Assembly (NCBI GenBank): GCA_963803775.1
Contig: CAWDNS010000006.1
Location: 496,001 to 560,000, forward strand
Direction: 5' to 3'
Length of the DNA: 64,000 bases
Source: JABCZH01 sp963803775
Lineage (GTDB): Bacteria > Acidobacteriota > Terriglobia > Terriglobales > Acidobacteriaceae
Every line of letters begins with the position of its first letter. Position 1 is the first letter of the stretch. A program made the position numbers and the translations under genes. The notes beneath the pieces were generated by a model. The model was not told where the DNA came from, ran no database searches, and was given only the letters and a program-made list of their open reading frames with translations. Below, one piece after another: positions 17,536 to 26,074 of the stretch.

Positions 17536-19620
17536 ATGAAATCAGTATCTAAATCCTTACCCTTTTCTCGGGCGTTCGCCGCCATTTTCGCGCTGGGCAT
17601 GTTCTCTGTGGTTCTTGTCCGTGCCCAGGAAGTGCCGCAGCCGGCCCTTCATGGCATAGCTGTCGCCAACATGGACCGCTCGGTCAAGCCCGGCGATGAC
17701 TTTTATGAATATGCCAACGGCGATTGGATCAAGCGAACCGAAATTCCGCCAGACCGTGGCCGTATCGGTGTCTTCACGGCCCTGTCTGAACTCAGCGACA
17801 AACGCACCGCTGAACTGATTGAGGAAATGGCCAAAGGCGCTGCTCAGACAGGATCCGGTTCTCGGAAGATAGCAGATCTCTACAACTCATACATGGACGA
17901 GGCCGCCATCGAGTCTCGTGGCCTTACGCCTCTCGACCCGCATCTCAAAGCTATTGCCGCCATTCGCAACAAGCAGGAACTGGCCCGCGCTCTCGGGGAA
18001 AGTCTGCGCGCTGACGTCGACGCACTGAATAACACCAACTTCCACACTGCGAATCTTTTCGGCCTGTGGGTCGCTCCCGGCTTTAATGATTCGGATCATT
18101 ACGCTGCCTACCTGCTGCAAGGCGGCCTGCAACTGCCCGATCGCGAGTACTATCTTGCCGGCAGCGATCGCATGCGGGATATCCGCAGCAAGTATCAAAC
18201 GCACGTCTCCGCCATGCTCAAGCTGGCCGGATTCACCGATACAGACGATCGCGCGGCGAGGATTGTGGAGCTGGAGCATGCCATCGCGCAAACCCATCTC
18301 AGCCTCGCCGATAACGAAGATATCCACAAAGCCAACAATACCTGGAAGCAAGCTGACTTCGCGGCCAAGGCCCCCGGCCTCGACTGGACCGAATATTTTC
18401 GCGGCGCTGGACTCAGCAGGCAAGAGAGTTTCATTGTCTGGCAACCTGGCGCGTTCACCGGCGAGTCCGCTCTTGTAACCTCGACCGCGCTGGACACATG
18501 GAAAGACTGGCTCGCGTATCACTTGATCGAAGCCTACGCTGGGGTGTTGCCCAAGGCGCTCGCTGACGAACGGTTTGCCTTCTTCGGAAAGATACTCTCC
18601 GGCACGCCGGAGCAGCGTCCGCGCTGGAAGCGTGGTGTCGAAACCGTGAATCGGCTGCTTGGCGACGAGGTTGGAAAACTCTACGCACAACGCTACTTCC
18701 CACCCGAAGCCAAGGCCCAGGCCGACGCGATGGTCGGAAACATCATCGCCGCCTTTCGCCAGCGTATCGAGTCGCTTTCCTGGATGGATGCTTCCACCAA
18801 AGCTGAAGCTCAGGCCAAACTAACCACGCTCTACGTGGGCATCGGCTATCCCGAAGCTTGGCGTGACTACTCGGCGTACGTAGTCAAAGCGGATGACGTC
18901 TTTGGCAACTTCTGGCGCGGTGGCCTGTTTGACTATCGCCGCAATATGTTGCGCTTGGGTGCTCCGGTCGATCGCAAGCAATGGTCGATGACGCCGCAGA
19001 CTGTCAACGCCGTCAATCTCCCCTTGCAAAATGCGCTGAATTTCCCGGCGGCAATTCTGCAGCCGCCGTTCTTTGACCCGCAGGCTCCGGCGGCGGTCAA
19101 CTATGGCGCCATTGGCTCGGTCATTGGACATGAGATCAGCCACACCTTTGACTCGGAAGGCGCGACGTTCGACTCCAAAGGCCGAGTCCGCAACTGGTGG
19201 ACACCTTCCGATCTCGCTCACTTCGAGACGGCTACTGCAAAGCTGGCCGCGCAGTACGACACTTACAAACCTTTTCCCGACCTTTCTGTAAACGGAAAAC
19301 AAACTCTGGCTGAAAACATCGCCGATGTTGCCGGCATCTCGGCTGCATACGATGGTTACCGGAACTCGCTCGCAGGCCAGGCAGCGCCTATGCAAGAGGG
19401 GTTTTCTGGCGATCAGCAGTTTTTCATCGCCTTCGCACAGAATTGGGGATCGAAGTCTCGTGAAGCCTCTGCGCGACAACAAGTGATGACAGATCCGCAT
19501 GCTCCCTCACAGTTCCGTGCAGCCACCGTCCGCAATATCGACGCGTGGTATGCCGCATTCGACGTTCAGCCGGGTGAGAAGCTTTACCTTGCTCCGCCCG
19601 ACCGCGTGCGGATTTGGTAA
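17536..19620 (+). CDS. M13-family zinc endopeptidase (neprilysin/PepO-like)
   Basis: An exported zinc metallopeptidase that cuts small peptides. The 694-residue protein has an N-terminal signal peptide (hydrophobic stretch to about residue 34, ending VRAQ), the M13 N-terminal domain (FYEYANGDWIKRTEIP near residue 60) and the C-terminal catalytic domain. Zinc ligands are His532 and His536 in HEISH and Glu593 in ENIADVAG. The usual CxxW end is replaced by DRVRIW, common in bacterial members. ATG 17536 is chosen with CGGAG 8 nt upstream. It is complete and alone, directly after the frameshift-rich block, so the damage stops before it. Confidence 0.92.
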   Translation: MKSVSKSLPFSRAFAAIFALGMFSVVLVRAQEVPQPALHGIAVANMDRSVKPGDDFYEYANGDWIKRTEIPPDRGRIGVFTALSELSDKRTAELIEEMAKGAAQTGSGSRKIADLYNSYMDEAAIESRGLTPLDPHLKAIAAIRNKQELARALGESLRADVDALNNTNFHTANLFGLWVAPGFNDSDHYAAYLLQGGLQLPDREYYLAGSDRMRDIRSKYQTHVSAMLKLAGFTDTDDRAARIVELEHAIAQTHLSLADNEDIHKANNTWKQADFAAKAPGLDWTEYFRGAGLSRQESFIVWQPGAFTGESALVTSTALDTWKDWLAYHLIEAYAGVLPKALADERFAFFGKILSGTPEQRPRWKRGVETVNRLLGDEVGKLYAQRYFPPEAKAQADAMVGNIIAAFRQRIESLSWMDASTKAEAQAKLTTLYVGIGYPEAWRDYSAYVVKADDVFGNFWRGGLFDYRRNMLRLGAPVDRKQWSMTPQTVNAVNLPLQNALNFPAAILQPPFFDPQAPAAVNYGAIGSVIGHEISHTFDSEGATFDSKGRVRNWWTPSDLAHFETATAKLAAQYDTYKPFPDLSVNGKQTLAENIADVAGISAAYDGYRNSLAGQAAPMQEGFSGDQQFFIAFAQNWGSKSREASARQQVMTDPHAPSQFRAATVRNIDAWYAAFDVQPGEKLYLAPPDRVRIW

Positions 19621-19769
19621 GAATTAGAGTCTTTTATTGGGCGGTGAATCGCCGGCTCACGCGTACGCCATACGTGCGCGACGAGCAAGGTAAGCTGCGG
19701 CGATCAAAGGGTACTCGTAGTAACGCGTAACACCCAACTAAAGTTCCAGAAACTGGTGTTGAGAAGAGG

Positions 19770-19982
19770 ATGGTTTATGCTGCGACTATGGCAAGAGAAG
19801 ACAAGATCAACGCAGAACGTCGATGTGTAGGACTCTGCCTCGACTGCCAATATGCGCGACGCATCGATTCCTCTCGCGGATCAACTTTCTATCGTTGTGG
19901 ACTCTCCGACACCGACCCTAACTTTCCCAAGTATCCACGGCTGCCGATTCTGCAGTGTCCCGGCTACGCGCCAAAGAGTTAG
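19770..19982 (+). CDS. Small Cys-rich conserved protein
   Basis: A 70-residue protein with six cysteines, among them C-x3-C-x2-C (RRCVGLCLDCQYAR), a later Cys in FYRCGLS and one in LQCPGYAPK. The Cys spacing suggests bound metal. The sequence resembles a family of unnamed small proteins that I associate with Acidobacteria, from memory only. The start is uncertain: ATG 19770 overlaps a GAGG box, while ATG 19788 (MAREDKINAERR) looks more natural by composition. It converges with thiO, with only 9 bp between the stops. Function unknown. Confidence 0.6.
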   Translation: MVYAATMAREDKINAERRCVGLCLDCQYARRIDSSRGSTFYRCGLSDTDPNFPKYPRLPILQCPGYAPKS

Positions 19983-19991
19983 TTTGGTTCT

Positions 19992-21047
19992 CTAATTCTC
20001 GAACCGCGCCGGAGAAAACGGCGTCAGATCCAACTCCGGCTTCACGCCCATCACCACCTGCGCCATTACATGCGCCGTCACCGGTGCCAGCAGAATGCCA
20101 TCGCGAAAATGTCCCGCAGCTACGAAATATCCCGGGGTGCTAGTCGCTCCAAGAATGGGTAGATCGTCCGGCGTTCCCGGCCGCAATCCCGCCCACGACT
20201 CCAGCACCAGCGCGCGCTCTAGTGCTGGGACCAGTACAATCGCAGACCGGTGCATACGCTGAATGGTGTCAGCGTCGGTACGTTTGTCGTAGCCGGCTTC
20301 TTCAACTGTGGACCCGATCAGCACTCGCCCGTCGCTCCTCGGCACCAAGTACACCTCGGGCGCGCGCAACACGTGAGTTAAGGCCAGTTCGCCCACAACG
20401 CACAGCATTTGTCCTTTCACTGGCCGGGTAGGGAATTGATGGGGCGAAATTTGTCCCGCCCATGCTCCCGCACAATTCACCACGATCGGAGCGTGGTAGG
20501 TGGTTCGTTCAGTGGTCACGCCTGCGACCCGGCCGTCGAAAAGTAGCGGGCCGGTCACGGCAGTTCCTGAGGAAATGTCCACATCACGATGTTTCGCAGC
20601 TTTGAGAGCCGCTGTCGTCAGCGCCCGCGGATCGACGCTACGTTCTTTCAAGAAGAACGCTGGGTGCTTTGGGCTGGCCAACGCCGGCTCAAGTTGGGCA
20701 ACCCGTATCGCAGAAATTCCCTCTGCGTCTAGGTCCCGGACAGCATGCTCGCACGAAACAAACAGCAAAGTCCCCTGATCGCGCAGATCAACATTCATCC
20801 CGGACTCGTCCTGCAACTCATGCACGAACTCGGGATACATTCGCGCACTCGCCCGCGCCAGAGGCTGCAACGCCGCCGGCATTTCGAGCGCACAATCGCT
20901 CAGCATTCCGGCCGCAGCATGGGACGCTTCACGACCCGGCTCTCCCCGCTCGACCACCAAGACTGTTGCGCCGCGCTTGCGCAACGCAATCGATAGTGAA
21001 AGGCCGATGATGCCGCCGCCAACGATGATGACATCCCAGTTTTTCAC
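19992..21047 (-). CDS. thiO: FAD-dependent glycine oxidase-like protein (ThiO/DAO family)
   Basis: A D-amino-acid-oxidase-fold flavoenzyme of about 352 residues. It begins with the FAD-binding WDVIIVGGGIIGLSLSIAL and ends with the family's substrate/FAD segment (GLRPGTPDDLPILG, AAGHFRDGILLAP). GHFRDGILLAP is typical of ThiO, which oxidises glycine to the imine used for the thiazole of thiamine. No other thiamine gene is nearby, so a sarcosine or other amine oxidase remains possible. GTG 21047 is chosen by homology because it directly precedes the Rossmann strand; no good ribosome site is visible, and GTG 21086 is an alternative. A tRNA-Arg gene lies 65 bp upstream on the same strand. Confidence 0.78.
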   Translation of the reverse strand: MKNWDVIIVGGGIIGLSLSIALRKRGATVLVVERGEPGREASHAAAGMLSDCALEMPAALQPLARASARMYPEFVHELQDESGMNVDLRDQGTLLFVSCEHAVRDLDAEGISAIRVAQLEPALASPKHPAFFLKERSVDPRALTTAALKAAKHRDVDISSGTAVTGPLLFDGRVAGVTTERTTYHAPIVVNCAGAWAGQISPHQFPTRPVKGQMLCVVGELALTHVLRAPEVYLVPRSDGRVLIGSTVEEAGYDKRTDADTIQRMHRSAIVLVPALERALVLESWAGLRPGTPDDLPILGATSTPGYFVAAGHFRDGILLAPVTAHVMAQVVMGVKPELDLTPFSPARFEN

Positions 21048-21111
21048 TTTTGCATTGTAGAGGAGGGAGCCGCGCAGATGCGCCACGCGGAGTCGAGGGG
21101 TCTGAAGCTAA

Positions 21112-21188
21112 TGGCGGACCCGGAGAGACTTGAACTCCCAACCTCTGCGTTCGAAGCGCATTGCTCTATCCAGTTGAGCTACGGGTCC
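21112..21188 (-). tRNA. tRNA-Arg (anticodon UCG)
   Basis: A 77-nt cloverleaf on the minus strand: acceptor GGACCCG pairs with CGGGTCC, D arm GCTC/GAGC, anticodon loop CTTCGAA giving UCG, T arm GGGAG/CTCTC with loop TTCAAGT, and encoded CCA. The anticodon stem has one A-G mismatch at its outer pair. It reads CGA codons. Confidence 0.95.
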
Positions 21189-21398
21189 GCTCTTGCAAAG
21201 TATACCTTTCTCTCTTGTCAGGTCGCGCAGACCTGGGCCTTGGTGTCACGAAAGACCACGCCCTTCGTACCTTACTTCCCAGTATCCAGCCCTTGCCAAG
21301 GCAGCAAGTTTTTGTGACGATGGTGGTGTCCTCTTTTTGGACCGTCCCCGGGGCAATGCCAAGGCAGTAAAAAAAGCAAACTGCAAGAAGTCGAACGC

Positions 21399-21728
21399 GT
21401 GCACAAATCCTCGACAAGGCGCTACGCCCGCTACCGCACCGAATTGCCGCTGATCGTCAAGGTTCTGGGGCAGGAAGGATATCTCCGTATTCACGGTCGC
21501 TGCTTTGAAATCGCGGAGAATGGGCTGGGAGCAGTGGTAACCAGCGAGTTTCGCCCAGGGGAAATGGTCTCACTTGAGATTTCCATCCCCAAAGTAGCTG
21601 AGCTTCAGGTTTTGCGCGCAGTCGTCCGCCATCGAATGGGATTCCTCCACGGTTTCGAATTCGTTGGCATTTTGCCCGACCAGGCTAGCCAGATTCGCAG
21701 TTTCTGCCGAACCCTGCCGCCCGGTTAA
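21399..21728 (+). CDS. PilZ-domain protein
   Basis: A 109-residue single-domain protein. The N-terminus RRYARYRTELPLIV contains the RxxxR part of the c-di-GMP-binding PilZ motif, and the rest is a six-strand barrel pattern (MVSLEISIPKVAELQVLRAVVRHRMG). The second motif, usually D/NxSxxG, reads EIAENGLGA and lacks the serine, so binding is uncertain. GTG 21399 is the likely start, with a weak AAGAAG box. A second PilZ gene follows 157 bp on. It may respond to c-di-GMP or be a degenerate relative; no cyclase or phosphodiesterase is in the window. Confidence 0.72.
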   Translation: MHKSSTRRYARYRTELPLIVKVLGQEGYLRIHGRCFEIAENGLGAVVTSEFRPGEMVSLEISIPKVAELQVLRAVVRHRMGFLHGFEFVGILPDQASQIRSFCRTLPPG

Positions 21729-21884
21729 CGGCGCGGGGTTTCCTATGTATGTCTTATTGTCCTCTGGTTGAACACTTTGGCCCCTCGGAGCGTAATCGGT
21801 TACCACTGGTACCTTCGGTAATTTGATGAGGCGTGGTTCCGTGCCTATGATCATTTTTGTACGCGACTAGGCAGGGCTGTCACG

Positions 21885-22163
21885 ATGTCGTCTCCCGCCA
21901 ATACGCGCCGCTGGAAGCGCTACCCAGTCAATCTCCCCGTCAACATTTTGTTGTGTGACGGTCCCAAAGCCAAGCACGTGAGCGGCTTGGGAGTGGAGAT
22001 CAGCGAGGGTGGCATGTCTCTGTACGCCGGAATCCCGTTACAACCCGGCGACCTGACAGAAATCGAATTCAGTCAGCCCCAACGTGCCCGATTGACCGCC
22101 ATTGTCCGCAATCGCACCGGCTACTGGTTCGGCCTGGAATTCATCTCTCGTCTGCCATCATAA
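21885..22163 (+). CDS. PilZ-domain protein, second copy
   Basis: A 92-residue single-domain PilZ protein. It opens with RRWKRYPVNLPVNI, containing RxxxR, and has EISEGGMSLY where the D/NxSxxG motif falls. Only the leading D/N differs, so c-di-GMP binding is more credible than for the copy at 21399. The two copies are diverged, so this is not a recent duplication. ATG 21885. It converges with the STAS-receiver gene, with 9 bp between stops. A role in motility, attachment or polysaccharide control would fit the family but is not indicated by neighbours. Confidence 0.75.
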   Translation: MSSPANTRRWKRYPVNLPVNILLCDGPKAKHVSGLGVEISEGGMSLYAGIPLQPGDLTEIEFSQPQRARLTAIVRNRTGYWFGLEFISRLPS

Positions 22164-22172
22164 CGAGTGCGG

Positions 22173-22868
22173 CTAAGCCGCAGTCCGGCTGCGGATGGCC
22201 TCCAGCAACTTGGTCGCGGCTTGTCCAGGATCCTGCGCGCCAAAGCCTTCGTCCAGCACCACCAGCGAAACTGCCGGATCAATTTCCTCCATCGCCTTCT
22301 TCGTCGATGCGCCGTGCACCGATTGCATATTCGCGCCCAGGACGACAAGTCGTGCCTTGGTCGCTTTCAACAGAATCTGCGCATCGTGCACGTTGCCGGT
22401 GGTGACAGCCTTGTAGCCGGCGCGGCAAAGCACTTCTCCCAATAGCGCGCGCACGTCGGCAGAATCGTATACGCACAGAATGCGGAGTTGCTGCTCGTTA
22501 CCCTTATCTTTGGCGTAACGCGGGCCCAGATATGCCGCCACAATGGCTTCGGCCTCGGAGTCGTAGATCTCGAACAGCGAAAGCAGATTAGTCACTTCCA
22601 AAGTTGTTCGTATCTGTTTCGGCAGGGAACACAGTTTAAGGTCGCTGCCGTTGGCTCGCGCCGTAGCGACCAGACGCACCAGAGCGCCCAGTCCGCTGCT
22701 GTCCATGAACTCCACCCGCTCCAGGTGCAGGACGACCTCGTGATGTTGCGGCAAGACTTTCCCGAGCAGCATTTGTAGCGAGTGCACGTCCGCGCCAGCG
22801 ACGATGCGCCCGCTGCATTGCACCACTAAGATGTCGCCCACGGGGCGGCTGTCCAGACGCAGTGGCAT
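22173..22868 (-). CDS. STAS-receiver fusion protein with degenerate receiver
   Basis: A 231-residue two-domain protein. Residues 1-112 are a STAS (anti-sigma-factor antagonist) domain with the intact phosphorylation loop MDSSGLGALVRL (Ser57/58). Residues about 125-228 have the fold pattern of a response-regulator receiver (RILCVYDSADVRALLGEVL...), but the phospho-acceptor position is Gly178 (RLVVLGAN) and the conserved Lys is missing. STAS domains bind anti-sigma factors or switch kinases; the pseudo-receiver may act as a phosphorylation-independent binding module. ATG 22868 has AAGGAGAG upstream. No anti-sigma kinase or phosphatase is adjacent; two PilZ genes are convergent. Confidence 0.75.
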   Translation of the reverse strand: MPLRLDSRPVGDILVVQCSGRIVAGADVHSLQMLLGKVLPQHHEVVLHLERVEFMDSSGLGALVRLVATARANGSDLKLCSLPKQIRTTLEVTNLLSLFEIYDSEAEAIVAAYLGPRYAKDKGNEQQLRILCVYDSADVRALLGEVLCRAGYKAVTTGNVHDAQILLKATKARLVVLGANMQSVHGASTKKAMEEIDPAVSLVVLDEGFGAQDPGQAATKLLEAIRSRTAA

Positions 22869-22998
22869 GGTCTCTCCTTGGATCCGTCCAGGTTTGTTTT
22901 CTCCCCGGACGCTGATCGGTTCAAGGTCTCACACTATAACGACGTATGGCCTGGGGACAACACTATTTCACGTGCGGGTTACATTGCCGGACCGATCT

Positions 22999-24021
22999 CT
23001 ATGGTATCTCGAAAGCCTTGGATGCACGTCCATAGTGAGTGGCTGGCAACGTGAAGACAATGATGAGGACGATGAGGGCCAGGATGCCGACGATGAAGAT
23101 GCTGCCTTCAGGGCCGGTTGTCCCACCGCTGAGAATGGGCTTGCCTACCGGGTGGGTGGCGAAAAGATGGTGTTGGACCATGAGGCCGCTATCGGGCACC
23201 CCGTAAAGGAAAGACTGGCCCCAGTCCCACGAAGTGTGTAGGCCGATTGCCCACCATAGCGAGCCGGTGCGCCAGAGGCTGAAGCAGAAGACCATTGCGG
23301 CCAGACCGGCGGAAAGCAATCCGATGGGAGATTCGCCCGGATTCTTGCCATGGCCTAGGCCGAACAGGAGGGAGAAAATGACGGCTGAGGTCCAGAAACC
23401 TAAGGCTGCACTGTGACGGGTCTTAAACGCCCACTGGTAAAGGCCAGCAAGGCCGCGAGTGAGTGTGTACTGGACATAGCCGCGGGTGAGGTACTCTTCG
23501 AGCAGACCGACCAGAAGGAAGCCGAGTAGCCATATGGCTCCGTACCGTAGAACGTCGGTGCCAAATAATAGGCGGCTGTCGAAGACGAGGAGACCCGTCT
23601 TCCAAAGCGTCAGGATGAGGAGCGAGAGACAGATGATCCCCCAAGCCATGCCGCTAAAGAAGTGTGAGAGCATACGGCGGTCTCCGAGACCATAGACAGA
23701 GACGGGACGGCGCTCGATCCTCGACATGATCCAGGTGACGAAAAGTACCAGAACGAAGGGAACGGCCTCGGCGATGATTCCGAACAACGGTGACATTTCT
23801 GCGCCGGGCTTTGGGTTGGGCGCGTGGAGCTTGCGGCCAATGCGGTTTGCACAGAAGGCAAGGGCCGCGATCATGACGATGAAGATCAACAGACTCCAGC
23901 CGGCGCGGAGACCGTCTTCGCCGACAAAGATCTTATGGAGAGTCGACGACTGCTCAGGTGGAAGTGGTTGGGTGGGGGTTAGCGTTGGGTCGTGATGGGT
24001 GGGCGGGCCTTCATTGTTCAA
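22999..24021 (-). CDS. CPBP-family intramembrane metalloprotease
   Basis: A multi-pass membrane protein of 341 residues with the Abi/CAAX (CPBP) motifs: LLEEYLTRGYVQ (EExxxR), FGLGHG, and HTSWDWGQSF, which supply the glutamate and histidine metal ligands. About eight hydrophobic segments are visible. Such proteins cleave prenylated or transmembrane substrates or work in bacteriocin self-immunity; the substrate here is unknown. TTG 24021 is chosen because GAGG lies six nt upstream; a longer frame starts at TTG 24051. The lactate permease gene lies 61 bp upstream on the same strand, but no functional link is evident. Confidence 0.8.
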   Translation of the reverse strand: MNNEGPPTHHDPTLTPTQPLPPEQSSTLHKIFVGEDGLRAGWSLLIFIVMIAALAFCANRIGRKLHAPNPKPGAEMSPLFGIIAEAVPFVLVLFVTWIMSRIERRPVSVYGLGDRRMLSHFFSGMAWGIICLSLLILTLWKTGLLVFDSRLLFGTDVLRYGAIWLLGFLLVGLLEEYLTRGYVQYTLTRGLAGLYQWAFKTRHSAALGFWTSAVIFSLLFGLGHGKNPGESPIGLLSAGLAAMVFCFSLWRTGSLWWAIGLHTSWDWGQSFLYGVPDSGLMVQHHLFATHPVGKPILSGGTTGPEGSIFIVGILALIVLIIVFTLPATHYGRASKAFEIP

Positions 24022-24082
24022 GGGTTGCCTCGTGGGCACCAGTATATACAATACTTTCTACGTCATGGAGCTCTGCCACCTG

Positions 24083-25852
24083 CTACTTCACAAACAATAA
24101 TCCATGCGGCACGGCGGACCGGAAAACATAGGCATAGAGCATCACGATTACTCCGACGATGGAGCACAGGGCCACGGAATGCCATGCCACAAAACGAAAA
24201 ATAATTCCTTCGTTGCCCACCTGTTCGGTGGCAGAAGTGGCAATGGTGATGGACTGCGCATCCACCATTTTCCCCATCACTCCTCCGGCGCTGTTGGCCG
24301 CGCACATTAGGATTGGGTCGATGCCAAGTTGTTGAGATGTAATTCTCTGCAAACTGCCAAAGAGCGCATTAGATGACGTATCGCTGCCGGTCAGCGCAAC
24401 GCCCAGCCATCCCAGGAATGTGCCAAAGAACGGATACAACCATCCAGTGCGTGTGAATGCCAGCCCCAGGACTGCATCCAGGCCCGAGTAGCGCGTCACG
24501 TAGCCCAGGCCCAGCATGAACGAGATCGCAATCATGGCGAGTCGCATACGTACCAGCGTCCGCCAAAAAGTTTTCATCAATCGTTGCGGACTCAGGCCCA
24601 ACAGCAACCCAGAGACGATCGCGGCCAGGAAACCGCCGGTCCCGGTGGCTGAGAGCCAGTTGAAATCATATCGCGCGGCTTCAGGAGTCGGTTTCGTAAC
24701 CACCGGCACGGCGCGAGAGATCGCATTGTGTAAGAAGGGCACATCCCATCCTGGCGGTCCGGGGCGAACCTTGCCATCGGCTAGCACGACTCGAAAAGCC
24801 GGCGTGGTAGTCCGGTTCATGGCTAGTTTTATCGAGGGCAGGCCCCAGAGAAGCACAAAAAGTGACAGGATGGCGAAAGGCATCCACGCCTTCAGAACCT
24901 GTCGTGTGGTATAGGTTCGCACTTTGACAAATCCATCGAATTTCTCCGCCGGCCATTCGCCGCCAACCTGGTCGGCGATCTCTGCCGTCGGCGGAGGAGG
25001 AGCGGAGGGTTTGTCGTCGTAATCGAAGCGCCAAATCCTTTTCGGCTTCCAGAATCGCAGGAAAATCAGTGTAGCGACAATCGACACCACGCCTCCCATA
25101 ATGTCAACCAGGTTGCTGTCCACGTAATTCGACCAAAAGAACTGGGTGAGAGCGAACGATATGCCGACCACCAGGATGGCGGGTAACACTTCGAAGGTTT
25201 CCTTCCAATTGACCATGGCTCTCACCAGCCAAAATGCGACGATGACGGCGGTGAAGGGAAGAATGCGGCCGAGCATGGCGTTGAGATCCGATTCCGGAAG
25301 AGCCGTCACCGCAGCCAGCGTGTGTACAGGCGTACCGATCGCTCCCCAAGCCACCGGAGCAGTGTTTGCGATCAGATTCAATGCAGCGGCATGGAAGGGC
25401 TTGAAGCCGAGCCCGATCATAAAAGCACCGGCGATCGCCACAGGTGCCCCGAAGCCAGCCGCTCCCTCAATGAAGGCTCCAAAACAAAAAGCCACCAGCA
25501 AGACTTGCAGCCGGCGGTCAGGAGTGATTCCGGCTACCGACTCTTTCATGACTTCAAATTGTCCGGTCTCGACAGAAATGTCGTAAAGGTATACGGCAGC
25601 CAGGACAATCCAGGCTATCTTCAATATGCCGAAAGCAACTCCGTACCCGAAGCTAATTGCGGCGAGCGCGGGAGGCATCCCGAAGAAGACGATGGCAACC
25701 GCCACCGCCGCGGACGCCCCAGCGATGGCGCACCAATGTGGCCTTACTTTGAACCCGGCTAGTAGTCCGAAGAGAATGATGATGGGAAGAGCCGCAACCA
25801 ACGTGGAGAGCCACCAATGACCGAGTGGGTCGTAGATCTGAGTCCACCGCAT
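24083..25852 (-). CDS. lctP: L-lactate permease (LctP family)
   Basis: A 589-residue inner-membrane transporter of the lactate permease family, which takes up L-lactate (and glycolate in relatives) with protons. Many membrane segments are evident from residue 15 on, with the family's glycine/alanine-rich blocks GAFIEGAAGFGAPVAIAGAF (about residue 125) and, near the C-terminus, LTGSDTSSNALFGSLQ and ANSAGGVMGKM. A hydrophilic Pro-rich loop near residue 285 separates the halves. Length matches LctP/LldP (about 550-590). ATG 25852. No lactate dehydrogenase gene lies in the window, so the role rests on family membership. Confidence 0.9.
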   Translation of the reverse strand: MRWTQIYDPLGHWWLSTLVAALPIIILFGLLAGFKVRPHWCAIAGASAAVAVAIVFFGMPPALAAISFGYGVAFGILKIAWIVLAAVYLYDISVETGQFEVMKESVAGITPDRRLQVLLVAFCFGAFIEGAAGFGAPVAIAGAFMIGLGFKPFHAAALNLIANTAPVAWGAIGTPVHTLAAVTALPESDLNAMLGRILPFTAVIVAFWLVRAMVNWKETFEVLPAILVVGISFALTQFFWSNYVDSNLVDIMGGVVSIVATLIFLRFWKPKRIWRFDYDDKPSAPPPPTAEIADQVGGEWPAEKFDGFVKVRTYTTRQVLKAWMPFAILSLFVLLWGLPSIKLAMNRTTTPAFRVVLADGKVRPGPPGWDVPFLHNAISRAVPVVTKPTPEAARYDFNWLSATGTGGFLAAIVSGLLLGLSPQRLMKTFWRTLVRMRLAMIAISFMLGLGYVTRYSGLDAVLGLAFTRTGWLYPFFGTFLGWLGVALTGSDTSSNALFGSLQRITSQQLGIDPILMCAANSAGGVMGKMVDAQSITIATSATEQVGNEGIIFRFVAWHSVALCSIVGVIVMLYAYVFRSAVPHGLLFVK

Positions 25853-26074
25853 GACAGTTTCCTGGCGAACGGGTTCGACTGTATAACAGCGTCGAGGATG
25901 CTAACACAGGTTGTGTGGATTTCCCTCAGAGAGTAATCTGCGCCCGGGACGCATCTCCGCGCCGGGAGTTGCCGGCTGCGTCGGACTCGCGAGCAGGCAA
26001 AGGCGGGGTTGATCGTAGCTGTGCGATTCCGAATTGGAGTACGGTTCCGCTTCGATGTGAGCGACGGAATGTCT

